Shown here piece after piece: positions 42,810 through 51,678 of a stretch of 64,000 bases of DNA. The notes under the pieces are model-generated. The model did not search any database, was not told the origin of the DNA, and saw only the letters and a program-made list of their open reading frames with translations. The position numbers and the translations under genes are program-made. Within the stretch, counting starts at the first letter, position 1. Each line of letters opens with the position of its first letter. The DNA comes from Mucilaginibacter sp. (lineage in GTDB: Bacteria; Bacteroidota; Bacteroidia; Sphingobacteriales; Sphingobacteriaceae). The stretch spans positions 1 through 64,000 of the forward strand of contig NZ_JANYGH010000050.1 in the NCBI RefSeq assembly GCF_025362475.1, in the 5' to 3' direction.

Positions 42810-44111
42810 CTAATTAAACCACATCACAAACTCCGTTTGCTTCTCCGCAACAGTTTTTAAACTGAACTCAAAACCGTGATTCAGCAGGATTTCCCTTGTT
42901 AGGGTAAGCCCTATCCCCTGCCCATCTTTTTTGGTGCTGAAGAATGGTGAAAAAAGATTAGTGCTTTGCTCGGCGGTTATGCCCTTGCCGGTATCAGTGA
43001 TGATGAGTTTTCTTTCACTGGGGATAAGCGTGAATTTCACCAAACCATCACCATCAATAGATTCAATGGCGTTTTTTACAATATTGATCAAAGCCTGCTC
43101 TAGCTGCTGTTCATCGGCCCGTATGTTTACGGCATCATCGGGCAGGTTAAATTCAAACCTAATTCCCTTTTCTTTGGCTTTAATGTCCATTAAGGTGGCG
43201 ACAGACTGGATAAGCTTCTGAAGTACCATTGGTTGTTTATTGGCAGGCGGCAGCTTCACCAAATCGGCAAAGTTGCGCATAAATAAGTTGAGGTTTTGGT
43301 TACGGTCCATAGCTACCTGCAATGCATCTTTCAGTACATCAAACTCATGACCCTCCCAAAGCTGGTGGGTTTTCATAGCCGATTGCATGATGGAATTAAC
43401 AGGACCAATGGTGTTATTTACCTCGTGCGCCATCATCCTGATCACCTTGCCATAAACCTTTTTCTCGGCCGCCAGAATCTCGGCGGTCAAATCCTCTATC
43501 ATAATAAAATGGCGAGAAAACCCTCTGTCTACAAAATGCGATTTCTGCAGTTTAAATGAACTTACGCCATCCAGCTTTACTACCACGGTCTCGCCCGATT
43601 TTAATGCCCGCATTTGCTCAAATAAGGGGTGCTCCAATTCATGTATAGAGGTACCATGCAGTTGATCCTCAGCAATTGCCAATAACTGCAAGGCCTTGGG
43701 GTTTATCTGCTGTATACGATCATCAAAATCCAATATAATGATGCCCGTTGGCGAAGTATAGATCAGTTTTTCTAAAAAGAAATGCTGTTGCTCCTGCCTT
43801 GTGCGTTCTGTTCTCAGCTCGTCCATCATCTGGTTATAAACATCAATCAGCGCATCTACCTCGTGTTTGCCGGTTGATAAAAATTTAACATTGAAATCCT
43901 TGTCCTTTATAGCTTCTACTCCCTGCATCAATAGTTTTAAAGGGTTTATCAACTGCCGATAAAGCTGTACAGCCACCACAACCGAAATAAGTACAAACGC
44001 CTCTGAAGCAATAAAAAAGATCTTGTTTTGGTTAAAAATAAAGTAGGTGAGCACAAGGATTAGCAGGTGCAGTATTACAACAAATAAAACATATTTAGTC
44101 CTCAGCTTCAT
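42810..44111 (-). CDS. Sensor histidine kinase, NtrY-like
   Basis: A 433-residue kinase with two membrane helices (6-25, 31-50) and almost no periplasmic loop. A HAMP domain (about 50-100) and a PAS domain (about 108-210) precede the His phospho-acceptor His229 in Met-Ala-His-Glu-Val-Asn-Asn. The ATPase part has Asn-Ile-Val-Lys-Asn-Ala-Ile-Glu, Asp-Thr-Gly-Lys-Gly-Ile, and Gly-Gln-Gly-Ile-Gly-Leu-Thr-Leu. I chose the ATG at 44111. The longer frame starts at 44153, deep inside the response regulator gene, and adds no family residues. It overlaps that gene by 17 bases and presumably phosphorylates its product. Confidence 0.92.
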   Translation of the reverse strand: MKLRTKYVLFVVILHLLILVLTYFIFNQNKIFFIASEAFVLISVVVAVQLYRQLINPLKLLMQGVEAIKDKDFNVKFLSTGKHEVDALIDVYNQMMDELRTERTRQEQQHFFLEKLIYTSPTGIIILDFDDRIQQINPKALQLLAIAEDQLHGTSIHELEHPLFEQMRALKSGETVVVKLDGVSSFKLQKSHFVDRGFSRHFIMIEDLTAEILAAEKKVYGKVIRMMAHEVNNTIGPVNSIMQSAMKTHQLWEGHEFDVLKDALQVAMDRNQNLNLFMRNFADLVKLPPANKQPMVLQKLIQSVATLMDIKAKEKGIRFEFNLPDDAVNIRADEQQLEQALINIVKNAIESIDGDGLVKFTLIPSERKLIITDTGKGITAEQSTNLFSPFFSTKKDGQGIGLTLTREILLNHGFEFSLKTVAEKQTEFVMWFN

Positions 44112-45468
44112 CGTATGGTATCTGGTATTTGTCCAGCCGGCGGTATAGGGCACTTCGCGTAAGTCCCAGGGCCGCCGCGGCTCTGCTTATTTTATTTTTA
44201 TGGTGATCCATGGCACGCTTTATCATCTCTACCTCTACCTCCTCCAAAGTTAAAGTGCCTACACCCGGCAACTGCATGTTCCCTTTTTTTACCGGCGATA
44301 GTTCCAGTTGCGAGCGAAAATCGTCAATACCAAGTTCGTCTTTTTTACTTACCAGTATAGAACGTTCCACCAGGTTTTTCAACTGCCTTATGTTGCCCGG
44401 TAAAGGTAAAGTTTGCAGCCACTTCATAGCCGATGGCGCTACAGATAATTTTGGCCTGTTATAGATCTCTTTTAAATTATTAATAAAAAAATCAACCAGT
44501 AAAGTAATATCCTTTGGCCGCTCGCGCAAGGCAGGCAGATAAACGGTAATCAGATTTATACGATACAACAAATCTTCCCTGAAAGTACCGCGCGATACCA
44601 TTTCATTAAGGTTTTTGTTGGTGGCACAAACCACCCGGGTATCCAGCGTTTTGGTACGGCTGCTACCCAGCATTTCGTAGGTCCTATCCTGCAACACCCG
44701 CAGCAGTTTCACCTGGCTGCTGGCATCAAGGTCGCCTATCTCATCTAAAAATATAGTCCCCTTATTTGCCATTTCAAAACGGCCCACCCTGTCAAACCGG
44801 GCATCTGTAAAAGCTCCCCGGATATGGCCGAACATCTCGCTCTCAAACAAAGATGTGGAAATGCCGCCCAGGTTCACCTTTATAAATGGCTTATTGCGGC
44901 GCAAGCTATTCTGGTGAATAGCCTCCGCTATTAATTCTTTACCAGTGCCGCTTTCGCCCATGATGAGGATAGATGCATCTGTGGTGGCTACCCGGCCAAT
45001 AGTTTCCAGGATATCCAGCATTTTGGAGTCTTCGCCTATAATGTGCTGAAAGTTGTACGTTTTATCCAATTGCTTGCGGGTACGATGCTCCGTTTTTTTA
45101 TCCTGCAGATCAAGCAGGGTTTTAACCGACTGTAAAAGGTGCTCGTTGTTCCATGGCTTATTAATAAAATCATTGGCACCCAGCTTCATTCCTTTTACAG
45201 CCAGTTCGATACTTCCCCAGCCGGTTATCAGCACCACCGGAATAGCGCTGTTAACCTGTTTTATCTTTTCAAGCAAATCCATCCCCTCCCGGCCCGAAGT
45301 ATCGATAGAGAAATTCAGGTCGAGAATGATCAGTTCAGGACTTTTTTTCTTTATGATCTTAATGGCCTCAGCGGGCTCTTCGGTACTTAACACATCATAA
45401 CCCTCGCTTTTTAGCAGCAACAAAAGCGAGGTACGTACAGCAATATCATCATCAATAACCAATATCAT
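44095..45468 (-). CDS. Sigma-54-dependent response regulator (NtrC family)
   Basis: A 457-residue activator. The receiver (1-120) has Asp6-Asp7-Asp8, phospho-acceptor Asp50 and Lys in Asn-Lys-Pro. The AAA+ domain shows Walker A Gly-Glu-Ser-Gly-Thr-Gly-Lys-Glu, the sigma-54 contact loop as Gly-Ala-Phe-Thr-Asp-Ala (Asp in place of the usual Gly), Walker B Ile-Phe-Leu-Asp-Glu, and an arginine finger region. The C-terminus is a Fis-type helix-turn-helix (Ala-Ala-Ala-Leu-Gly-Leu-Thr-Arg-Ser-Ala-Leu-Tyr-Arg-Arg). A -24/-12 match lies before the exporter operon at 51570-51585, and this regulator is probably its activator. It follows the last permease gene by 21 bases. Confidence 0.94.
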   Translation of the reverse strand: MILVIDDDIAVRTSLLLLLKSEGYDVLSTEEPAEAIKIIKKKSPELIILDLNFSIDTSGREGMDLLEKIKQVNSAIPVVLITGWGSIELAVKGMKLGANDFINKPWNNEHLLQSVKTLLDLQDKKTEHRTRKQLDKTYNFQHIIGEDSKMLDILETIGRVATTDASILIMGESGTGKELIAEAIHQNSLRRNKPFIKVNLGGISTSLFESEMFGHIRGAFTDARFDRVGRFEMANKGTIFLDEIGDLDASSQVKLLRVLQDRTYEMLGSSRTKTLDTRVVCATNKNLNEMVSRGTFREDLLYRINLITVYLPALRERPKDITLLVDFFINNLKEIYNRPKLSVAPSAMKWLQTLPLPGNIRQLKNLVERSILVSKKDELGIDDFRSQLELSPVKKGNMQLPGVGTLTLEEVEVEMIKRAMDHHKNKISRAAAALGLTRSALYRRLDKYQIPYDEAED

Positions 45469-45489
45469 AATTGCAGGTTAATATCGTAA

Positions 45490-46674
45490 TTATTCTTCGT
45501 GTAAAGCAACTGCCGGGTAAATTGCCGCCGCCTGCCTGCCGGGGTACAATGAGCAAACCAGTACCAGCAGGTAAACGAATATGATAGACAGTAACATACC
45601 TATAATATAAATATGCGCCGATAGATCAAACACGTTCAGCAACGGAAACTGTATGGCAAAAAACGATCCGATAATGAGCGAAAGCGTAGCCAATATCATA
45701 GATTCCATGACCAGTTGCGATGATACCGAGTTACCTGTTGCACCTATCGCCCTGCGTAAACCTATCTCACCTTTACGTTTATTGATGTTGTACCAAAGCA
45801 CCCCAAACAAACCAAGGGCGACATTGATGATCAGGAAACAGCTTACTATGGATAATACGATCATTGGGATCACCGCGAAGTAATTGGTATCCTTTAATTT
45901 ATTGGTTAAATGTTCAATTTCAATATTAGAGTTTTTCATGTAACCAGCCATGGTTTTGTAAAGCTTACCTTCAAAAGCAGCATCGGCACCGGGACTAACT
46001 TTAACGAGTATTTTACTTAACCACCTGAATGAGCCTGTATCGGCGCGAAAATAAAGGCCAGGACCAGCTTTCACATAGTCGCCGTTTCGTTTTATAGTTT
46101 GGATCACTCCTATCACCTTCATTTTCTTTTTATCGTCATCATTACCCAAAAGCTTACCTACGGCCTGTTCTTTTCCAAAAGTGGCTTCCTTTAAATCGGC
46201 ATCAATCACTACAAGTTTATATTTTGATACGGCGTCTGATTTGTTATACCAGCGGCCTTCCAAAACATCCAAATCCATTGTCTCTTTATAACTGTCTTCT
46301 GCTGTAAAATTATTTAGATGATCAATGTGTTTACCTTTAAAAGTTAAACCACCCTGGTTAATCTGGTTCGAAAACGGAACATTGCCGCTCACAAAACTCA
46401 AATCTTTTACTTGGGGCAAGGATTTGATGATTTTTCTTAATGTTTCGTAATACAGATCGAGTGAATCTGTATTTTTTGTTTGGTACGAGTTATTAATATT
46501 GATAACCCAAACATCCTGGTATTTGAAACCCATAGGCTTTTTGTAGTTATCATAGTAATAAACCATCAGCGTAAACACCGCGAAGAGCACCATAAAGGAT
46601 ACCAGCATCTCGGTCATGAGCAAAAAGTTTTGTTTCTTTTTGTTCCAGATGAGTTTAAATAAATGCTTAAACAT
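45490..46674 (-). CDS. FtsX/MacB-like ABC transporter permease (second)
   Basis: A 394-residue permease with one N-terminal helix (about 18-40), a periplasmic MacB-type domain (about 45-270), and three C-terminal helices (about 270-380). The cytoplasmic coupling segment Arg-Lys-Gly-Glu-Ile-Gly-Leu-Arg-Arg-Ala-Ile-Gly-Ala-Thr is the FtsX signature. It forms a pair with the permease at 46701-47927 and shares the ATPase at 47950-48615. The likely role is moving a peptide, lipid or drug to the TolC-like channel. Confidence 0.9.
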   Translation of the reverse strand: MFKHLFKLIWNKKKQNFLLMTEMLVSFMVLFAVFTLMVYYYDNYKKPMGFKYQDVWVININNSYQTKNTDSLDLYYETLRKIIKSLPQVKDLSFVSGNVPFSNQINQGGLTFKGKHIDHLNNFTAEDSYKETMDLDVLEGRWYNKSDAVSKYKLVVIDADLKEATFGKEQAVGKLLGNDDDKKKMKVIGVIQTIKRNGDYVKAGPGLYFRADTGSFRWLSKILVKVSPGADAAFEGKLYKTMAGYMKNSNIEIEHLTNKLKDTNYFAVIPMIVLSIVSCFLIINVALGLFGVLWYNINKRKGEIGLRRAIGATGNSVSSQLVMESMILATLSLIIGSFFAIQFPLLNVFDLSAHIYIIGMLLSIIFVYLLVLVCSLYPGRQAAAIYPAVALHEE

Positions 46675-46700
46675 AATATTTTGAATTTAATGATGAAAAA

Positions 46701-47927
46701 TTATTGAGCCTTAAGCGCGGTAACCACATTGAGTTTCGACATGCGCCAGGCCGGATACACGCCCGATAGAAAGCCAAAAATAAGGCATGCCAATAGAGCG
46801 ATGAACAATACCGTAAAGTTGATGCTTAACTGCAGGTTGGCTATCAGATCGGCATTATTAATGGCCCAAAGTGCAATTACAGATAACAAGGTGCCGATGA
46901 TACCACCCAACAAGGTAAGGATCAGGTTTTCGACTATAAACTGGTAAACCAGCGTTTTTGACGACGCTCCAAAAGCTTTACGCACGCCAATCTCTGACGA
47001 CCGCTCCATAATGCGGGTAATATTGATATTTACCAGGTTAAGCGTTGGCAACAGCATAAATATGAATACAAATATGCTGATAGCTGTAACCACGATGAAT
47101 ACACCAGAGGAAGCCTCATTACCGGTATCAACATAACTTCTGAAAAAACTGTTGGCATGGCTGTATAAATGTTGATAGTCTTTACTTTCAACCGGTACGC
47201 GTTTCATCAGGTTTTCGTATTCGGCCTGCATTTTGGGCACGTCATCTTTCGAGGCCGCCAATAGCACGCCCATGTAGCCGCCGCCATAGCTTTTACTCTT
47301 ATAATCGGCTTTTGATACCGTATATGGCAGGTAGATATCGCTAAAAAACATATAACTGGTTACGGGCACATTTTTAACCACGCCCAACACCCGGTAATTC
47401 ACGTTATCCGCCTCGATGTATTTGCCCACAACCGGGCCAACATCGCCAAAATACTGTCGCTTCATATCTTCAGATATGATGGCTACATGATCGGCATTGT
47501 CTACCTCTTGTTTGTTAAATGGCTTACCTTCTGTAAAATCGTAATCCATTACATCCCAAAATTCGGCATTGGTATATTTATAGCTTACAGCTATCTTTTT
47601 ATTATTTACATAGGTATTGGTACCGTTAAAGCCCGATGATATGGCCACTTTAACCGGCGTTTTCATCATACCGGTATAATGACTCAGGAAATAGTAGGAT
47701 AAGGTGCCCGAGGTCATGTTATCCTTGCCCTTCTGCTCAATGCGGTTGACGTACAATAACCTGTCCCTTTTTTTATCGGGGTAGTTATCGCCAATAACCT
47801 TATCTATAAATGCAGTTAACACCATGAGTATGGTAAGCGTAAAGCTGATACCAAACAGGCTGATAAAGGTGAAGAACTTTCTTCGGCGCAATACCGCTAT
47901 GGCTATTTTAAAATAATTTTTAAGCAT
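46701..47927 (-). CDS. FtsX/MacB-like ABC transporter permease (first)
   Basis: A 408-residue permease with the same layout as its neighbour: one N-terminal helix, a large periplasmic domain, then three helices. The coupling segment reads Glu-Arg-Ser-Ser-Glu-Ile-Gly-Val-Arg-Lys-Ala-Phe-Gly-Ala-Ser. The two permeases are only distantly similar and probably form a heterodimer. It lies 22 bases after the ATPase gene. Confidence 0.9.
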   Translation of the reverse strand: MLKNYFKIAIAVLRRRKFFTFISLFGISFTLTILMVLTAFIDKVIGDNYPDKKRDRLLYVNRIEQKGKDNMTSGTLSYYFLSHYTGMMKTPVKVAISSGFNGTNTYVNNKKIAVSYKYTNAEFWDVMDYDFTEGKPFNKQEVDNADHVAIISEDMKRQYFGDVGPVVGKYIEADNVNYRVLGVVKNVPVTSYMFFSDIYLPYTVSKADYKSKSYGGGYMGVLLAASKDDVPKMQAEYENLMKRVPVESKDYQHLYSHANSFFRSYVDTGNEASSGVFIVVTAISIFVFIFMLLPTLNLVNINITRIMERSSEIGVRKAFGASSKTLVYQFIVENLILTLLGGIIGTLLSVIALWAINNADLIANLQLSINFTVLFIALLACLIFGFLSGVYPAWRMSKLNVVTALKAQ

Positions 47928-47949
47928 AACTTAATTTTTAAGCGGTTAA

Positions 47950-48615
47950 TTATTGAACTTGCGAACCATCAAACAGGCGCACCAAACGGTGTGTTTTTTG
48001 AGCCATATTCTCATCGTGTGTAACCATTACAATGGTGGTACCTTCATTACGGTTCAGGTTAATCAGGATCTCCATGATCTCGTTACCCATGGCGCTATCC
48101 AGGTTACCGGTTGGCTCATCGGCCAAGATAATGTCCGGCCTGCCCACAATGGCTCTCGCTATAGCTACACGCTGCCTTTGACCACCCGATAACTGGGTAG
48201 GGAAATGTTTAACACGGTTAGCTAATCCTACTTTTTCCAGCGCCTCTGTTGCCAGCCTTTTGCGTTCTTTAGCCGTGGTATCGCGGTATAGCAGCGGTAA
48301 CTCCACGTTATCCAATACCTGCAGATCATTGATGAGGTGATAACTCTGGAAGATAAAGCCCAGTGTTTTATTCCTGAACTGAGCCAGCTGCTTATCATTT
48401 AAATTTTCGGTTGATTTATCGGCAATCTTGATCATCCCTTTTGACGGTGCATCCAGCAGACCCATAATATTCAGCAGGGTACTTTTACCGCAACCGGAGG
48501 GCCCCATGATGGATAAAAATTCGCCTTTGGCAATATCAAGGCTTATGCTGTTAAGGGCCAGGGTTTCTATAGTGTCTGTGCGGTACACTTTTTCAATGTT
48601 TTGTAAACGGATCAT
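47950..48615 (-). CDS. ABC transporter ATP-binding protein (MacB/LolD type)
   Basis: A 221-residue ATPase. Walker A Gly-Pro-Ser-Gly-Cys-Gly-Lys-Ser-Thr-Leu (39-48), signature Leu-Ser-Gly-Gly-Gln-Arg-Gln-Arg, Walker B Ile-Ile-Leu-Ala-Asp-Glu-Pro-Thr-Gly-Asn-Leu-Asp, and the His of Val-Thr-His-Asp are all present. Asn-Leu-Asp after Walker B is typical of the LolD/MacB subgroup. It lies downstream of tolC in the order MFP, TolC, ATPase, permease, permease. Confidence 0.94.
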   Translation of the reverse strand: MIRLQNIEKVYRTDTIETLALNSISLDIAKGEFLSIMGPSGCGKSTLLNIMGLLDAPSKGMIKIADKSTENLNDKQLAQFRNKTLGFIFQSYHLINDLQVLDNVELPLLYRDTTAKERKRLATEALEKVGLANRVKHFPTQLSGGQRQRVAIARAIVGRPDIILADEPTGNLDSAMGNEIMEILINLNRNEGTTIVMVTHDENMAQKTHRLVRLFDGSQVQ

Positions 48616-48710
48616 ATCTTTTTAATTAGTGATTTGTTGAGTTAATGAATTAGTAATTAGGCTGGTTAATTATGATTGACTCTATCAGTGATTTATTGAA
48701 TTTAAATTAT

Positions 48711-50168
48711 CTATTGGTATGTGATTTTTTTGTTGGTTTCAAAATCGTAAAGCGACAGGTAGCGCAACTGATAGTAGGCTCCCCAAAAATCGCGGAGCGA
48801 AGCTACATAATCCCGTTTGGCCTGGTCGTTCTCGCGGAAGGCTATACCGAGGTCGGTGATGCTCAGATCGCCTAAAACATAGCGTTCACGTGCTATCTGG
48901 TATTTTTCGGATGCAATACTGTCAGCCTCGGCGGTGTATACCAGCTGCTCTTTCATCACGTTAAAAAGCGATACCTGGGTTACTATCTGCTGTTTAAAAG
49001 TTTGCTTATCCTGCTCAACGGCATATTCGGTAAATTGCTGATTAGCTAATGCTGTTTTGGCGCGCGATTTTGAACGGCCCCAATCCAATATCGGCACGGC
49101 TAACTGTACCTGCAACACCTGCTGGTTTTGTGAATTTTTATAAACGCCGGGAATACTGGTTGCCGTGTTTGAATAACCCAGGTTGGCATTCAGTGTAGCT
49201 GTTAAACCATTTTGGCCCTTTGCCTTGGCCACATCCCTTTTAGCTTCAGCAACACGCCTTAAAAAGGCTATCGCATCCGAGCGATTAGAAAATGCTTCTG
49301 CCAAAACTTTATCTGATGATACCTGCATCTGGCTGATGTTCTCGGGCACAGCCAGCACTATCTTCTCCTCTCCCTCCAGCCCGGTATAACTACGTAAATT
49401 TAGGGTGGCAATTTCCATATCACGTTTAGCAGTACCTACCGCCTTTTTTGCGTTGATCTGTTCCAGCTGCAATTGCAATATCTCGTTTTTTGATACCTTG
49501 CCCAACTCAAATTTAGTATTGGCAATGTTCATGATCTTTTGCGTATTCACATAGTTGGTTTCGGCAATTTTTAAATTAACCTGGGCCAGTAGCAAGTCAA
49601 AAAAGAAACCTTCAACATCTATAGCAATCTTTTCCTGCGCCTCAATATAGGCCTGTTTGCTTTCATTATATTTTAAGGGCTCTATTTTTTTGTCCCACTT
49701 AAGGCTGTTAAACTGGAAGAGTGGCTGGGTATAACCGATACCGTAAGGGATGCCATTGTACAGAATATTATGCCTGTCGAAATCATCAAACCGTTGCAGT
49801 TGGGTGGTACCATAAATAGTACCTCCTGTAGCAGTAATGCTCTGGCTAAAGTTAAGTGCCAACGATGAGTTATCGTTATGAATAGGCTGAAACCTGATGG
49901 TACCATCGGGCTGTTGCACCTGCGTAAAGGATTTAGTATAGCCAGGCAGGATACCGCTTAACGACAGCTGCGGCTGGTAATTTGATTTATAGGTACGATA
50001 TTCCCAATACTTGGTTTCGCGCACGGTGGCAGCTTGCTTGGCAGCTATAGAATTAGCCTTCGCCATTTCAACCACTTGCTGTAAAGTTAAGCGCAGCGTG
50101 TCGTTGCTGCCGCCGGCAAATAACTTTGTGCTAATGGTTAGCAATAATATGGAGTATAAAAGTTTCAT
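48711..50168 (-). CDS. TolC family outer-membrane efflux protein
   Basis: A 485-residue protein with a signal peptide (about 1-18) and the two-fold repeated helical hairpins of TolC. Conserved blocks include Leu-Gln-Leu-Glu-Gln-Ile-Asn-Ala-Lys-Lys-Ala and Val-Pro-Ile-Leu-Asp-Trp-Gly-Arg-Ser-Lys-Ser. It should form the exit duct. It is preceded by a REP-like inverted repeat (50192-50286) in the gap after the MFP gene. Confidence 0.92.
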   Translation of the reverse strand: MKLLYSILLLTISTKLFAGGSNDTLRLTLQQVVEMAKANSIAAKQAATVRETKYWEYRTYKSNYQPQLSLSGILPGYTKSFTQVQQPDGTIRFQPIHNDNSSLALNFSQSITATGGTIYGTTQLQRFDDFDRHNILYNGIPYGIGYTQPLFQFNSLKWDKKIEPLKYNESKQAYIEAQEKIAIDVEGFFFDLLLAQVNLKIAETNYVNTQKIMNIANTKFELGKVSKNEILQLQLEQINAKKAVGTAKRDMEIATLNLRSYTGLEGEEKIVLAVPENISQMQVSSDKVLAEAFSNRSDAIAFLRRVAEAKRDVAKAKGQNGLTATLNANLGYSNTATSIPGVYKNSQNQQVLQVQLAVPILDWGRSKSRAKTALANQQFTEYAVEQDKQTFKQQIVTQVSLFNVMKEQLVYTAEADSIASEKYQIARERYVLGDLSITDLGIAFRENDQAKRDYVASLRDFWGAYYQLRYLSLYDFETNKKITYQ

Positions 50169-50191
50169 TTGGCTTTCCTATATTTTTCAAT

Positions 50192-50286
50192 CGTCATTGC
50201 GAGGTACGAAGCAATCCCCGAAACACAGAGTAATCCTGCAAATCCGCCCTGCACAGTTGGGGATTGCTTCGTACCTCGCAATGACG
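50192..50286. repeat. REP-like inverted repeat with 28-base perfect arms
   Basis: Arms 50192-50219 and 50259-50286 (starting CGTCATTGCGAGGTACGAAG) are exact complements around a 39-base loop. It is inside the exporter operon between the MFP and tolC genes, so it will appear in the mRNA as a strong hairpin. Confidence 0.9.
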
Positions 50287-50297
50287 TTTATTTTAAC

Positions 50298-51545
50298 TTA
50301 ATTAGTAATCGTTACTTCTTTTGAGTTTTTATATTCGCTCATGTCTGTTGTAATCACCACATCGCCGGGCTTAACACCATCCTGTATTTCCACATAATCA
50401 AAATTAGTGAGGCCGATGTGCACCGTGCGCTTCTCTGCTTTGCCGTTGTTTACCACAAAAATATCCTGAACAGCTGGCCCCTTGAACGCCGGTCCGTTAG
50501 CCACCCGCATGATTTTATTATGCGTTGCTGTCACCAAAAAAACATCCACTTTCATGTTTGGGCGAAGCAGTTTGTTAGCCCGGTCATCTAACTGGATATC
50601 GAAAGAAATGATGCTATTTTGTATAGATGGGGATACATTGGTTACGTGGCCGCGCAGCTGATTGTCGTTAATACGGATAATAACCGGAATACCACTATGT
50701 AACTGATCCATAGAATTATCTGATATACTGCCCGATACTTTGAAACTGCCCAGATCGGCAATACGGGCAAGCGTTTCGCCTTCATGCACATTTGCTCCAA
50801 TATTTTTATTTACATAGGTGATAACACCTGCACGGGTGGCAACTACATTAGCCAGGTTTAATTTGCGCTGCAATGCGTTGATATCATTTACCTGAATATC
50901 GGCCGCTATCTGAGCTTCTTTAATCTCGATCTGCATGGTTTGCTGCTTATTCCTGATCTCGTTTTCCAGTTGTTTTTTCTCTAACTGAGCAACTTTCAGA
51001 TTAAGCTCGGCCTGTTCAATCCCTTCCCGGGTGCCTCCGCCAGCTTTAAACAACCGTTTGGCATTTTCAACAGCATCAGCCAGGTTGCTGATCCGCAGTT
51101 GTTTGATATCGTTATTTGATTGGATATCATAAAAGCTCTTACCGAGATCGAGCTTTAACTTGCTAATCTCGTTGCGCTTAGATTCCAGCGTAAAATTCAG
51201 CTTATCAAATTCTGTTTGCGTAGCCGATTTATCAAGTGTGAGTATCGATTGGCCAGGCTTAATTTTATTACCGGCATCCATCAGCGCGCTTTTTATTGAT
51301 GCATTTATAGGGCTGGTAATGATCTCTTCAAATTCCGGCAAAACCTCGCCTGTAGCGTTAAGCGTATTTTCTATATTGCCTACCTCAACAGTAGCCATAG
51401 TTATCTCAGATCTTTTTACCGATGATTTGATGAATCCGCGAAGTACAACTATCAACAGTACCAACACGGTGATGCTTATGACTGTTATCAACGCTCCTTT
51501 TTTTCTTTTTTGCGATGATACCTCGAGCGTAATTTCCTTATCCAT
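50298..51545 (-). CDS. HlyD/RND-type membrane fusion protein
   Basis: A 415-residue adaptor with one N-terminal membrane helix (about 20-38), a lipoyl-like domain (about 60-90 and 220-260), a long coiled coil (about 90-200), and a beta-barrel domain. It bridges the inner-membrane ABC permeases and TolC. I start at the ATG at 51545. The upstream in-frame ATG at 51581 lies inside the sigma-54 -24/-12 match and would not be transcribed. It is the first gene of the exporter operon. Confidence 0.92.
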   Translation of the reverse strand: MDKEITLEVSSQKRKKGALITVISITVLVLLIVVLRGFIKSSVKRSEITMATVEVGNIENTLNATGEVLPEFEEIITSPINASIKSALMDAGNKIKPGQSILTLDKSATQTEFDKLNFTLESKRNEISKLKLDLGKSFYDIQSNNDIKQLRISNLADAVENAKRLFKAGGGTREGIEQAELNLKVAQLEKKQLENEIRNKQQTMQIEIKEAQIAADIQVNDINALQRKLNLANVVATRAGVITYVNKNIGANVHEGETLARIADLGSFKVSGSISDNSMDQLHSGIPVIIRINDNQLRGHVTNVSPSIQNSIISFDIQLDDRANKLLRPNMKVDVFLVTATHNKIMRVANGPAFKGPAVQDIFVVNNGKAEKRTVHIGLTNFDYVEIQDGVKPGDVVITTDMSEYKNSKEVTITN

Positions 51546-51569
51546 TGTGATATAATTTGCATAAGGTTT

Positions 51570-51585
51570 TGCAAGAGCCATACCA
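51570..51585 (-). promoter_or_regulatory. Sigma-54 -24/-12 promoter of the exporter operon
   Basis: On the minus strand the sequence TGGTATGGCTCTTGCA fits the relaxed consensus TGGYRYR-N4-TTGCA with the exact 12-base spacing between GG and GC. The start site would be about 10-15 bases before the MFP ATG at 51545. The dyad TTATAAG-ATA-CTTATAA at 51601-51617 lies just upstream. The operon itself encodes a sigma-54 activator. Confidence 0.72.
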
Positions 51586-51678
51586 ATTGTAATAATCTAA
51601 TTATAAGATACTTATAAATTAAAAGCTTTAAAAAAGTGATCGATATCGGACAGATTTTGTGATAATGAACAGGAGGCG

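Noticed and set aside
51546..51581. ATG at 51581 as start of the membrane fusion protein
   Set aside because: It lies within the sigma-54 promoter match, upstream of the expected transcript start.
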